DNA of 45,000 bases from Mesostigma viride (lineage: Eukaryota; Streptophyta; Mesostigmatophyceae; Mesostigmatales; Mesostigmataceae): contig RPFO01001453.1 in NCBI GenBank assembly GCA_009746045.1, positions 1 through 45,000 of the forward strand, written 5' to 3'. A program made the position numbers and the translations under genes. Below are positions 10,985 to 26,703 of the stretch, piece by piece. Position 1 is the stretch's first letter. Every line of letters begins with the position of its first letter. The notes beneath the pieces are model-generated. The model was given only the letters and a program-made list of their open reading frames with translations, searched no databases and was not told the DNA's origin.

Positions 10985-12015
10985 CGAGTCTATCGCGAAA
11001 AGTCCACGGGTGGCGGCCCTGCCGCGCGCGGCCTGGGGCACGCCAGGTGAGGACATATCGCCGAGGCTGGGCGGGCTTGGTGCCAGCTAGTCTATCTGAT
11101 GTGTCTACCTGATCTGTGAGGGCCAGGTGCCCGGCTAGGCCCAGGCGCCTGTGCCTAATAATGTGGGAAACATAGGCCGGGCAAATCAGCGTACAAATCC
11201 TCATTACTAATGTGCAAACCAAAGGGGATGTTAAGGGCCTTGCGCAGCATCTTGGTGACGTTGCCGTCGAGTCGTTGCTCCAGCTCCTGCGTCAGTGTCC
11301 AGGTCTCGGCGCCGTAGGTCAGGATCGTCAGAATGACGACCTTGAAGAGGTCACGCTTGACGATCCGGGGTAGGGCGGGGTTGCTCCACCAGTGGCGGTG
11401 GTCATGGAGTTGCGCCCACGCCATGCCGATCCGTGTCGTCAGGTCGTCCTCGCAGGACTTCGGGAAGCCAGCTGCTGAGCAGCTTGAAGCGGCCTGAAGT
11501 AGGGTAGTTGACCTCGGTGTCGTCTAAGAGGCGGAGTGTGGGTGGGGGCCCTGCCATGCCGAGGGCCAGGGCCTCCGTTTTGGGACTGATTTCTAGACCA
11601 ACAGCCCGGCGGAGCCTCGAGCGCCAGGCAGTCCAGCCAAAGTTGGGCAGACTCCGGCTTCTCGATGAGCGCGATGTCGTCGGCATAAATGAGGTCAGCT
11701 AGTTAATTCTGCTTGTTAGTCGTCCCCCCTTCTCCAAGCTCGTTCGTGATCGCTAGGCCAGGGGCACGGCCTGCAATGCTAGCAAAGCGAGCACGTGCCT
11801 GGCGCATAACATAACCCACTACAATAATAAACAGGTACGGCGACAGGACGCAACCCTGCCAGACGCCGGTCTGCAGTGGGCATGGCGGGGTAATGCCGTG
11901 TTCAGTGCGCACCGAAGTGGTCGACCCCTCATACAGCGTGCGGATGACGGTAATCAGGGGAGTGGGGACGCGAGCGCGAGCAAGTACAGCCCATAGAGCA
12001 TCCCAGAGGACAGAG
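10985..12015 (-). pseudogene. LINE ORF2 fragment: C-terminal RT and downstream domain
   Basis: Three overlapping minus-strand frames form one protein. At 11912-11703 is the RT block GVWQGCVLSPYLFII. Near 11700-11655 is LADLIYADDIALIE with the catalytic YADD. At 11424-10985 is the C-terminal region TYGAETWTL followed by RRLGLAGHLA. Single-base shifts separate the frames. The 5' side starts near LWDALWA (about 12010). The other side ends at the gypsy LTR, suggesting the LTR element inserted into this LINE. It is the same lineage as the fragment at 41417-41990. Confidence 0.75.
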
Positions 12016-12599
12016 GCTTATACTGATGTCTGTTGATTAAATTTGACATTACCATAGTATTCCGTGGCATGCCTCTACGCATGGCACTTTTGTTCAAGGC
12101 CCTTCTCGATCTAGCTCAGCGCGATCCTCGTTTATATATCAAGGAGACAACCAACGCAGGCCAGAAAACGGATATATCAAGGAGACAACGGATATATCAA
12201 GGAGGCAACCAGCGCAGGCCAGAAATCGGGAGAATCCGGACCATGGTAGCTCGAGCCTGCCGTTATCTTGTCCGCGTGTGCGAGTCGTTCAGGATGATGA
12301 ATATGAATGGTGATGGAAATGTGTGGCCTTGTGCATTGAAATTATGGCTGGCTTACGTGTAGAGCGACTAGATGACCTAGACGGTGGGGCCGGAAACAGC
12401 TTGCTTGATCAGAACGGATGTATGGCCAGAAAACGGATATATGGCTGCAACACTAACTGACCTGAACACTCGCCTGTTTACAAGCCACGCGTGCAACTGG
12501 CAAGTAGACCAGTGTGGCTAGTCTGAGTGCACAATGGAAGGGATAGGTGTGTGCCTATTTATGGGTGTGCCGGCGAAACCCGGCTACAGTCGCAACTCC
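12016..12599. other. No gene seen; short tandem repeat
   Basis: Three copies of ATATATCAAGGAGACAAC with a linked CGCAGGCCAGAAA block lie at about 12134-12230. Nothing else is recognised. Confidence 0.4.
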
Positions 12600-13420
12600 C
12601 CTGGCATTAATTAATAAATCAATAAATAAAAAAGCACATGACTGCGTCGGTCACGTGGACCGTGCCAATACAGAGTAAAGGAACCTTCAACCCTATACAC
12701 AAGATCAGACTATACACAAGGAGATGGAGGGAGGGCGCTCTAGCTTCGCTCACTGACCGCCGCAAGTGGGTAGGCCACCGAGACAGAGCGCTCTCTAGAT
12801 CCACAGCATGGTGCCGAGGCGCAACACTGTGGGTGCAATACAACCATGCAATACCATAGGTAGGCTTACGCATAGCTTATGCTACAAAGGTGAGATGGGC
12901 TCAAGACGTCGGCGAAGGCGCAAGCTGATGGCCACAAGGTGCCAGAGCTAATTTAAGGTACCATGACGATGTGTGCTAATATCATTTCAAGTGCTGTAAT
13001 GCCTAAGCCCGTTATTGTCGATTGCCCCCATCTAGACAACTAGCTTGAGTGCACTATCCCCGGGGAGCCCGGGGGGGCTTCCACCGTTTCTTATTGACAT
13101 AAAGGTCCCCGGGCGCCCCGCCAGTACACTTGGGGCTTCTCGGGGTTGGTCTTGTGGCGGATGTACTTGTCATGTAGTCGGGCCACGTACTGGTCGCGGC
13201 GTTGCTGCTGCTGGGCTGACGTGGAGCTTGCAACTCCCCTGGCATGTCGAGCTTGCAACTAACCGTCCTGGCAGTTCCCGACTGCCAGTACCCAACTCTA
13301 GTGTGCGGACGACATAGCGCACATCCGTGACAACTAGAAACCTCAGCACCACGTCCAGCTGGCCGGGCGTCCAAATACAAGAGCAACTCCTGTGAGGGAC
13401 GCTTGCGGGTAGATGCCATT
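12600..13420 (-). pseudogene. LINE ORF1-type remnant with 3' UTR and stem-loop (class 2)
   Basis: On the minus strand, bases 13230-13058 encode AQQQQRRDQYVARL, then QVYWRGARGPLYV and a stop. This is the C-terminal domain of L1-type ORF1 RNA-binding proteins (AQQxRR ... vYWRGA). Frameshifts break the upstream part. After the stop come about 420 bases without coding signal, then an imperfect stem-loop at 12658-12637 (minus strand CACGTGACCGACGCAGTCATG) and an AT-rich ATTTATTGATTTATTAATTAA tail at about 12630-12605. No ORF2 lies between ORF1 and the tail. Confidence 0.55.
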
Positions 13421-15780
13421 ATTATATGATAGTTATTGTACTATAATCATATTATAATCATCACATGAATGCACCGTTTTCACCACATCGAAAGCCATGA
13501 CTGGAAGTGTTAATTATATAGGTGCATCACTGGCAGCGTTTTTGTATTACAAGAGTTTACGTCTAATGTCCGATAGCCCCTGCCTAGTGAACTTCTTACA
13601 ATGAGTTGCCCCGTGGACAAAGCACACGGTTCCCTGGCTAGGTCTCTGCCTCGAAACACAACTGGAACAACAGGGATATAAACTGAGAGGAACTGATTGG
13701 AGCTACGCGTTACTCGTGCAGCTCGAGTCGACCAAGAGTTGGCGCAAGTGCCAAGTTGCGCTCACACTGCTCTGTCGCACCATTGCGCACCCCGCTATGC
13801 ATGCGCTGGCTGTCGCGCCTGAAAAATTTGCGCGCCAATTACGCATGTACTGTCACACAATATACACACGCCCGGGCATCAGTGCGTGCCATTCACATGC
13901 GCGAAATGCCCTTGCGCGCCATGCCTGTGCGCATGCGGCATCCGACTGCACCAGGCGGACTGGCGAGTGGCGACTTGCCAAGGCCAGGCTTTGAGTTGAG
14001 TTGCAACCCTGTGAGAGTCTGTGAGAGTTGTGAGTGGTGACTGGTGAATAAGGTGCCGGGAGTCAGAAGTGGACTAGGTAGTATGTAGTGGAGGCACCAT
14101 CACTGTAGCAGTGCAAAGCGCACGTGGCATTCTATGAAGCAATACGAAACCAACAGCAGGTACGGTTGAGTTATTTGATGCTACCTAATAAGAAGAGAAG
14201 ATGTTTACCCACCAGTTGTTAACAGCTGTTAACCCACCAGCCCCTATTATTACCCACGACGTCTTGTCGACTTCCAATTAGTTCCCGTATGATTGTAACG
14301 ACTTGTTGACTTGCATCCCAATTGGTCGCCAGATTTTAAATTTTTTTAAAATTACCGCCATGTCCGTTGTATGCTTGCAGAATGCGGCCTGAAGAAGCTG
14401 TATTAGGCGACGATTAGTGACCGTGGCACGCAGAGTGCAGAGGTCGCCATGGGGCCTAACGATGCGTAGACGTGGGCCGTGCGCTGCACTGGTATACTTT
14501 TTGCGATGTAAAAAATGATGCAGGCTTGGTGTGCAGGCCGTCTCTCCTCATCTACGCCAGTTTGTAATGCTGTGGAGGTATGCACGTGGCCAGATGGGTG
14601 CGCATTGAAGTGTGCAAGCGTGTCACGGAGAACCTCCTGACTTATTAGATGGACGGCCATAGGACATATGGGTATTGCATTTGATGGGACTAGGCGGCGC
14701 TGGAAAAATATACTGTGAATGCGATGTATTTATGGAACTCGGAGACTTTGTGTTGCAAATCGGAACGATTCAATGCACATATGCAGAGAGAACACTGTGT
14801 TGACAGGAATTCACTTCGCGGGTCGCAGCCTTACTTTGCAGGCAACGTTTGATCCGTTTATCGTCTGTCAGTATAGCGTACTAATTATGCTGCCGCGGCT
14901 CCGCCTACATTCCGCTAGCCTAAGTACGCCTACGTATACGCTATGCTTTCCGCAGTCCTTGTGGAGGCCGTACGTACTCGGCGACCCTGATCCTAAACGT
15001 GGTTGCGTTGCGAAGCTGTAGCTTTCGCCAGGTTTTCGTTTTTGTTTGGATCCCTGACTTGGAATTTTTACGTAGCTGTGTAGAATCCATCTTATTTCTT
15101 ACCCGAATATACTCATTGAATTGCTGTATAGAATTGCTGCACTCGAGTAGCTCTATCGAACCGCTGAGTTGAGTTGCTGTATTGAATTACTGCATAGTTG
15201 CTGTCTTTCACATCCTTCATGTTCACGTTTTTCGCCGTCTTCTCATTCCATATTTTCCCTGTGCTTTTAATGAGTGCCTTATTTGCTGAATGGTCCTTGT
15301 GTCTTTTGTTGCTGTCGCATATAATGCTGTCATAATTGTGTCGTGTATTGTTATTCAATTGCACGAGCCCTTTTCTTTTTACATTCCTTATTTTGTCGGT
15401 GCCAATCAAAGGCTGGAAACTTATGTCGGGGTTTCTGCACCTTGACGTTTGGTGCTGCAGTCTGTCCCTTGTTCCACCTTCGCATCTCCAATCGTTCCTC
15501 TCACAGGGCTGCATGTGATGCCCGCACTGATGTAACAGCAGACAAGACATAACAGCCAAGAAACATTGAAGGTATGCCGCCCCATTGGAGATATGATCCC
15601 GCCCAACTCCTACTCCACCCCTTACTTTAGTGTCGTTCTCTCAACTTTCACATTTGTCTTCCGCTCCTCCCCCTCTATTATTGTCTCCCTCTCCTCGTCT
15701 TAACCTCACATTTGTCTTCCTCTTCTCTGCCTCCTCCCTTCTAGCTCTACCTGCATCTCTCTAGTTGCCGTCTCCATGTT
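13421..15780. other. No recognisable gene
   Basis: I find no domain, splice pattern or RNA gene in this stretch. The open frames here are short, have no domain signature and overlap each other. Around 15590-15760 the plus strand is pyrimidine-rich (CTCC/TTCC runs). Confidence 0.4.
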
Positions 15781-16010
15781 CTATAGTCCATTGCTAAATA
15801 CTCGCCACCCTGCATCGCCCATCCTGTGTTCATGTCGATATACTGAAGGTATCATGTCGTTGTATTTGATCAATACTCAGCGCCAAGCACTCCTGGGGCC
15901 CGCACCTCACGGCTTGTGTCTATCCATGGCAGCCTACCACCACCAAAACCTGATCATGTATGCCTCACATACCCACGCATCAATCATATGTTCACATATT
16001 CATATACAGT

Positions 16011-16230
16011 GATCCTATGTTCACGCTTCGATCATATGTGCTACACATACCACCACGCTTCAATACTAGATTCATATATTCGTATATTGGTACTACTCTA
16101 GCGATCCTATGTTCACGCTTCGATCATATGTGCTACACATACCACCACGCTTCAATACTAGATTCATATATTCGTATATTGGTACTACTCTAGCGATCCT
16201 ATGTTCACGCTTCGATCCTGTGTGCCACAC
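16011..16230. repeat. 92-bp tandem repeat, two full copies and a partial third
   Basis: GATCCTATGTTCACGCTTCG starts at 16011, 16103 and 16195, an exact 92-bp period. The first two copies are nearly identical and the third diverges after about 20 bases. It contains ATATTCATATATTCG-type AT-rich sequence. Short frames through it only reflect the repeat. Confidence 0.9.
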
Positions 16231-16346
16231 GTACTCACGCTTGGGTTGGCTCTGCCTATTTGGCTCTTTCATTGTCAGGGTAGCAGCACCATGGATGGTT
16301 TGTACCGATCACGGTGTAGAATCACAGGGTCTGCGCCCCTCAAGAT

Positions 16347-16447
16347 TTCTTATCTTGGCAAGTCTGTATCACCTATCATCTCTTATCTTGGCAAGTCTCT
16401 ATCACCTATCATCTCTTATCTTGGCATAGCTCTGTTATCTTGGCAGC
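16347..16447. repeat. 33-bp tandem repeat
   Basis: The TTATCTTGGCAAGTCT block recurs at 33-bp spacing (about 16350, 16383, 16416), with CACCTATCATC between. The last copy is degenerate. Confidence 0.8.
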
Positions 16448-16984
16448 TAAGTGTCATGGCGGTTGATGTTCTCCATTAGAAAGAATGGACTCGCCTTAAT
16501 TCCTTTCACCATTTCCTTTATACCAGTTGTCGTGATGACAAGACATGGTACGCCGATGAGCCTGCCGTGACACTAACTAAATAGTGCACACATGCAAGTA
16601 TGTTATCATGTTGGCTTGACAACAGCCTGCTGGGGGCCAGCACATGCCCTGAACAATTATACTCGTGGTGCCCCCGCATTGCCCCCGTAGGCCGTAGCTG
16701 GTGAGGTTGGATTAGCTGCGATAGAACCCGCACCCATCACGAACATCTTGTCCTCTGCGATGTTAACTCAACATCGCAGTCTCGATCGACTGTAGTACTA
16801 CTATAGAGTGCTGGGTGTCTGTCCCTCGGAGTGAGCAGGGTGGACATGGGTGGGAGCTGCAACATAGTGGACATTTCCTTCATAGAAGTGACAAGGGCGG
16901 GCGTGGGCACTTACAAGATGCAAACGGATCTTCCAACCAACCAGCGTCACATGCACCACCTGAATGACATTGAAGTACGGTAGG

Positions 16985-17060
16985 CGTGTGGTTGAAGTGT
17001 GACAGAAGTGTGGTTGAAGTGTGGTTGAGGTATGGTTGGAGTATGGTAGAGGCATACCTG
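16985..17060. repeat. Short degenerate repeat of GTGTGGTTGAA
   Basis: GAAGTGTGGTTGAA-like units recur about every 10-12 bases on the plus strand. Confidence 0.6.
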
Positions 17061-17499
17061 TGCTGCCCCAGCTGGTGTAGGTTCGTCCAATTTTACCAAG
17101 GCCTTAGCATAATATGCCTTGACTGCGTGGCTTTTGCTAGTTCCTATTACTGCCTACCGCAGTCACACCACTCTGTTGATGCGATTTTATCAAATGGCAG
17201 TGATAAGTAGGCAAAGTTCAACTAGGATGACTTACTCTTGTTTCATGAGTAAGCTCGGGTGAGATCTTGAATGATGAAGATCAGGCTGGCCAATACCCAC
17301 AAACGCCTGCGAATGTGGAGTGGTATGGTGCGCTTCAAGCTTTTTCCTAGCTGAGAACCGCTCCGTATGCGCCTTCCTTGTGTCCAACATATCATGTACT
17401 CCCTTAGAGTATGACAGATCTCTTTTTCTCTCAGCTCCATACCAGTGTATCGCTGCAGTTTGTCATGTATAAACATGCCGTTTCGTTGTGAGATCAATC

Positions 17500-17612
17500 C
17501 ATACTAATATTGTTTCATCGCAAAGCATTGTTTCATTGTGAAGTAGATGTTTTCTTGGTAAAACATTTTGTTTTATTGTGAAATATGTTGCTTCATTGTG
17601 AAATGAATCGCC
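17500..17612. repeat. Degenerate repeat of TTTCATTGTGAA
   Basis: Five to six copies of a roughly 20-bp unit with the core TTTCATTGTGAAG/A, just upstream of gene B. It could be promoter-proximal, but no function can be read from it. Confidence 0.6.
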
Positions 17613-17636
17613 TATCACAATATACTGCGAACCTGT

Positions 17637-21174
<3,538 letters not shown>

Positions 21175-21805
21175 TTGCTTAATTTACATGTAGACCGTGT
21201 CACGTGAGCGTTCATCCTCGATGAGATGTGAGATGGAAATGGAATGGGATGATCCGTGGAGGGTAATGACCTCAATTACTACTGAATGCGGGCCTCCCTT
21301 GGGAGGTTGTGAAGCGAAAAAGAATCTGCTCAACAGTCTACCAGTCTTGCTTTTCCCTCGTTTTGTCACCAGAAATTGACCCACTATAAACTTCTTTCCA
21401 TCAGTTTTTGAGCAGAAATCCGCCATAGTGGATGCCGGTGTGCCCTCAACCCACAAATTAAACCTCTTTCAGCCTTGGTTCATAATTATATAAAAGAATG
21501 AATAAATAAACTAGTTAATTAATTTATTAAACTCGTGCTCCCGTTGGGGAGTCATGGAGCATTTACCCCGATCCATGGATGGATTAATTAATTAATTAAT
21601 TACGTTCTCGCCGTTCTTCCACCGTGCAGATCTGCCCACCCACATCAATATACCTCGACCCGCGGTTCTCGCGCCCTTCCTCCTGCCCAGGGCGACTACT
21701 CTTGACCTTTCACGACGTTGGAGCGTCATGCGTCCAGAAGTAGTTGTCTAACTTAAATAATAATCCTCAAAAAATGAATGGAAAGGAAATGGAATGGGGT
21801 GTTGA
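21175..21805. other. Gene B downstream region with a LINE 3'-end relic
   Basis: At 21530-21605 is the sequence ACTCGTGCTCCCGTTGGGGA, followed by TCCATGGATGGATTAATTAATT. It is the same unit as at about 42003-42050 and 44941-45000, a LINE 3' terminus read backwards. The rest, including the TTAATTAATTTATTAA near 21515, shows no gene. Confidence 0.5.
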
Positions 21806-23720
21806 TTAAGGGGACTCGGCGCGGCGAATATTTTCCGCGCCAAAAAAATTCCGCGGTACCCTCCGTACCGTGAAAAGTGGGTGCACGGTGCGCGCACCCC
21901 TTGCGGAAGTGGCCATGGTGACTGCTTTTAGACGAAACGTGACAAATCTGGCTCGCGGAAAGCAGAAAAAATGCTCGATTCTTGGAGAAAATTAGTTACT
22001 GATTCTAGTTTATGGTGGGATAGTTGCGATCTATGATGTCGCGGGCTCTTTTTCTTTACCATCGGCAGGGGGGGTCCGGCCTGAATTTCTGTCGGGATGA
22101 ATAAAGTATAATGGATGCCTGCAGGTGTGATTGTCGATTGTTGCCAGTTTTGATGGTCCTAATGGAAGCTAGTTTAATGATGTTTCTAAAGCCGTAAAAA
22201 TTCCCGCTGCTATCTTTACCTTTCCCGTCATTTTGCGGTAAGATAACATTAGGCCTGCGCGATGCGCGCCCGACCTCTCCATGAAAGGGTGGCCTTTCTT
22301 GTGCGCCTGGGCACGAATAAATGCCCGTTATGGTACGTTCTTGTATTAAACGTCCTAAGGTAGCGCTTTCCTGCTTTCTTAGCTCGTTGAGCGTAAGCTT
22401 TTTGCCTTCTTTCCGGCCAGATGCAGCCATGAACTTGCGGGTCCTGGCGCTGCATCGCTAGATTCCTGGATGTTTTTTAGCAAGTTCGTCTGTGACGTGG
22501 CTGGCTTGCTGCAGCGCGTGGCCCACAACCTGTCGGGAAGGTGTAATGCTTATATTTCCATGCTTCTCTGAAATTTCTTTTGCTTTATAGACAGTTGTGT
22601 TCGAGGAAATTCACGCGGTCTTCCTAAGCAGCGGCATCATTTTCCCCAGACACTGACGAGCTGGCACCTGTCTCCTAAAGAAAGTGGCTCGTGCTTGTTA
22701 GAAAGGAGGCAGTGTGCATTTTGCGGGACACAATGCTTTGGTGGCACATGCGTCAGGTAGGTTGTTCCAATGGTCTCTTCACCTTTCCCACTGAGTAAAT
22801 GATAGCCTTTGTCATGCTAACCAGAGCAGCTAGCCACAGGTTGGCTGGATAAAAAGTCAGCTTATTTTCTCTTTATATACTGCGTGTGTGGTCCTCCACA
22901 TGTCCGGCTTGTTGGGCATTTTGGAACAGGGTTTTTAATGTGTTGTTGGGTGGAACAACTTGGTTGTTGGCACAAAATCACACATTATTAGCCTGAGATA
23001 GGCATGACATATGCTGCTCAGGCGTGTCGTCCTACCAGCCTTGTTGTTAAGGGTAGACTCACAAGGCTGGCTGTGCCGATGGAGGGGTGGGGCGTATGAC
23101 GCTCCGGACATCCTCCTCACACTCCGTGATCAAAGTGGGCATGTTTTTGGGTGTCTAGGGTAGCAAAACAGATGTCATTTTGGCGCAGCACTAGCTCAAT
23201 TCTCTTTTAGCGTCTACCCAGGTGGCATCACAGGAAAATCAATAACTTGAGCTACGCTTGTCAGAATGAGCTCAAACTTTGTGGTTGTGTTTCCCCCCAC
23301 TCAGTGGAATATCGCATGTATGGATGACCCAATCTGATGTGTTAATGATTTGATTTATTTTTTTTGGCTCAAAAAAGTACCCATTTTGCGGGAAAATTAA
23401 TAACTCAAACAAATGTGACCATTTTGGCCATGTAAATAGCCCAGCTTTTAAAAAAGTGGGGGAACTTTGCAGGTATGTATGGGCAGGTCATTTAGACAAG
23501 TGGTTTGTCTTGGGCAAAATATCTCATAAATAGCGTCTTTTTCTATTTTTAGCTCGCCACCGGTGCGTGGTTGGGGGTAGTACCCCCAACAAGTGGTGGT
23601 ATGAATGTCCAAACATCATATTTATGGTACCCAATCATCACTAGATGGTTCCCATGTGCATTGGAACTGATACTCATTAAAGTCTGTTTTTCAGGCTTTT
23701 GGACGTGCGAGTCCCCTTAA
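21806..23720. mobile_element. TTAA-flanked DNA element, copy 1 (non-autonomous)
   Basis: TTAA (21806-21809) is followed by GGGGACTCG. The other end is CGAGTCCCC followed by TTAA (23717-23720), giving a 9-bp perfect terminal inverted repeat with a TTAA duplication, as in piggyBac-type insertions. Internal sequence matches copy 2 at 25295 onward. A 45-bp block at 21881-21925 is almost identical to 25365-25409, and the GCGGGAAAATTAATAACT block and the AGTACCCCC region are shared. No transposase frame remains. The TIR does not resemble canonical piggyBac ends, so the superfamily is uncertain. Confidence 0.7.
22056..22430 (-). pseudogene. Degenerate coding remnant shared by both TTAA elements
   Basis: A 124-residue open frame contains CPGAQERPPFHGEVGRASRR. 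The corresponding place in copy 2 (25814-25596, minus) reads RPGAQQQPFFHGQVRHALRR. The protein-level match between diverged copies suggests an ancestral coding segment on this strand. The family is not recognised. Confidence 0.35.
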
Positions 23721-23941
23721 GACAATGCAATTCCAGCTAGCGACTTATTCTTGTCTCGCAGGTAATAGGGTTATAGGCCCTGCACGGCGCTGGGCGGTGG
23801 CGCATCGCCTGGCAGCGTGAACCGTGCACATAACACGTGTGCACAACTACCGGCCGGATCAGGCTTGGTTAAGCTACCATGTAACCTGTAACGAGGATGC
23901 AAAAACGATCGAATCAAAACAAGCATGAATATATGGTTTTA

Positions 23942-25148
23942 TCTCCTCGCCTCCTCCACCGCCACCACCCCCACCTCCGACGCCATCACCGCCCAGCTCC
24001 GCGACATCGACCAGCGTCTTAATTAAGGACAACGCCATCGCTATCGAGGTTCTGCAGAACACCGCAGGCCTCACTGCCCAGGCGGTGAAGGACATTGCCG
24101 CCAAGCCAGCCTCGGCTGGCCTGGCCGGCGATGCTCCTCCCATCACCACCTGGGCGGACATGCGGGCAACATACCACCTCCACCACCTCCGCCGTCGCAG
24201 CCCAGCTTCAACGGCAGACGCTTGACCTCCGCGAGGAGGCCGAGCTCGCCAAGTGCAGCCTCAACGTCATTGTCAAGAACTTCAAGATGGAGGAAGGTGA
24301 GAATTCCGAGAAGCTTTTGCGTGCGTTTGAGAGAGAAATCCTTGGTCGCATGGGCCTTAACGGTGAGATCGAGCTGGCCGCCCACCGGGCCTTCCCCGCG
24401 CGCGGGGTAAGGCAGGGCCGCCCCCGCTCCTTCTCACCTTTAAGACCCCGGCGGACAAGATTTCTTTTCTCAGACGCCGCAAGCGGCTCGAGAAGACTCT
24501 CTTCACCCTTGATGACGACTTGACCCTGGCGCAGCAACAACGGCGACGGGAGCTATGGCCGACCTACCTCCAGCTCCGGCCGGCAGACCAAGGCGGGGCA
24601 GCCGGTGTACTGGAAGGGGGCGGCCATCTACGTCGGCCATAAGCCCTGGCAGGCGACCCCCCCCCCCCCGCGGCCCCAGCGACTCCAGACGCCCCAGCTT
24701 AGGGGAATACAGCAGTAGTAGTGTAGAATAGATAGACCGTGGCCATGTACATGTACGCCTCCTAGAGGCACTATCCCAGCTAAGCCACGCGCTTTACTTA
24801 ATCATGTACATGTGTGCCTATGATGAGCCACACCCCAGATGATGCCCAGCTTTATTTAGTTCTGTTGTGCCTATGCAGGGAGTAACTCTCTGCTGAGACG
24901 CCATGCCCTAGCTTCTTTGTATAGCTACGCTGATCTTCCCCCCCATGACAGGCTCCCCCTTCGCTGGGCATAGCTTGAAGATCATGGGGATGCAAGTGCC
25001 CTGGTGCACCTAGAGCAAGGGTCCTTTACATCCCCACCCTTGCAGGAAGTAGCTTAGGATGTATGATAGGCCATATGCCCCCTCTCAAGGGCTATGTGCT
25101 ACATATACTCCCAACGGAGTTATGTTATGTACAATTCAATTCAATTCA
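23942..25148 (+). mobile_element. ORF1-only L1-type retroposon with 11-bp target duplication
   Basis: It is flanked by perfect ATATGGTTTTA copies (23931-23941 and 25149-25159). Its only coding content is an ORF1-type protein. An uncoded 3' region of about 430 bases follows, then a stem-loop ACTCC-CAAC-GGAGT (25107-25120) and an AATTC-repeat tail. No endonuclease or RT sequence is present between ORF1 and the tail. This makes it a non-autonomous, HAL1-like element needing ORF2 protein in trans. Confidence 0.75.
24000..24700 (+). pseudogene. L1-type ORF1 RNA-binding protein (frameshifted)
   Basis: Joined by eye across small indels: an Ala/Thr-rich start, a coiled-coil-like segment (LQRQTLDLREEAELAK), an RRM-like core (CSLNVIVKNFKMEEGENSEK, then AAHRAF) and a C-terminal domain ([19 protein letters not shown] ... 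VYWKGAA). Order and motifs are those of L1 ORF1p, which coats LINE RNA. The stop is near 24700. An early in-frame TAA and later shifts show this copy is dead. The same C-terminal domain occurs at 42997-42773 (-). Confidence 0.65.
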
Positions 25149-26703
25149 ATATGGTTTTAATACGTGACAGCGTCATCATGCCCTATATGTGAGCAACTTA
25201 ATCATCCTCGTGAAAAAAGCACAATCATACTGTCAGAGGCAAGCAACAGATTGTTAACAGAATGCTGCGGAGCGCCATGGGGACACGAATTTAAGGGGAC
25301 AGGACACCCCCGAATTTTTTGGCGCCAAAAAATTCGCGCCGGAACCGAAGGTCACAAATTTCACGTGCACGGTGCGCGCATCCCTTGCGGAAGTGGCCAT
25401 GGCGACTGCGTTCAGGCGAAACTACCACACTAGGGCAGGCGAAATGCAAAAATTTTACTCGAATCTAAAAGGCGATGAGTTTATGATGTTAGTTTGTGGC
25501 GGAAATAAGCTGGTTTACAATATCGCTGTTGTTTTTATATGCCGTCGGCATGGGGGGTAATCTGAATTTATTGGTCGCGTGGAATGAAATAGAATTCATG
25601 ATAGCGGGTGTAAAATCGCGGTTTTGGGGGTTGTTCTGACCGTGAAGCAGGCATTAATATCGGTTGCATCGAGTTCTAAACCGATCTGGTGCTTTTTGCC
25701 AGATTTTCGGCCATTATCGGTAAGTAATTGTTCAGACCTGCGCAGTGCGTGTCTGACCTGTCCATGGAAGAACGGCTGTTGTTGCGCGCCTGGGCGAGGG
25801 ATTTGCGAGGGCAAGGTACATATTTGTAGTTAATGTTATCTGCTATCAGTGCTTTCTTCTATATGAGCTCATCGTTCGAGGTTTTTTGCGTTCTTTTTGG
25901 GCAGTTTCCGCCAGCTAGCTCGCCGTCGCTTGCCGTTGTGTTGTCGAATACCTGGCAGCTTTAGATTGTTTTCGTCGATGTCTTGATCAGGACCGCTTCA
26001 GTCGCAGCCTATAGCTCTTCGGGAAGGTATAAGGCATTTCATAAAATGTGTTCTGGCAAGAATGTTGTGCGTATGGACGCTTGTTGTTGTTTGAGAGTGA
26101 CGCACCCTCTCTTCGCAGGCCGCAGCGGCATCACAGCGCTCATGCGCTGAAGGGCCGCCAATGGTTTCTTTGCATTTTATCGTGCAGGGATGGAAGTGCA
26201 TGTTTTAGTGATGATGATGATGTTGGAGATATTGCATTTGTGTGACTGCATGTAGACAGCAGGCACCAATGGTTGTTTGAGCTTTCACTTTGTTATGATG
26301 ATGTGACAAGACTACCATGTGCTGAGCCAACCATGGTAGACATGCATGACTGCATGCAAGCTATATTTACCATGTTCCTACTTGGTTCCTTGCCCTCCAT
26401 AGTCCCAGTTTGTCATCCATGCCGGGGAGGACAGTTGTTGAGTTGATTAGCTTGGTTGGCATCAACCTTACACTCCAACCTGGGAGAAACATAGGAAATG
26501 CTGCTTAGGCATGTTAGGGCTACCATCGTCAAGGCTATGCACATATTTACAAGGCTGGCCATGCTGGAGGGATGATGAAGACATTATTATGAGGTGCGTG
26601 GCCACCCCTTTGTACTTTGTAAACATACTCAGCATGTATTTGGTGCATGTTGGATGGCATATGAAGTGGCACTGTGGGGTTACTAACTTACTGAGTGGTC
26701 CTT

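Noticed and set aside
13716-14040. Overlapping frames of 92-94 residues
   Set aside because: They lie in different frames over the same bases, with Ala/Arg/His-rich composition and no motif or splice context.
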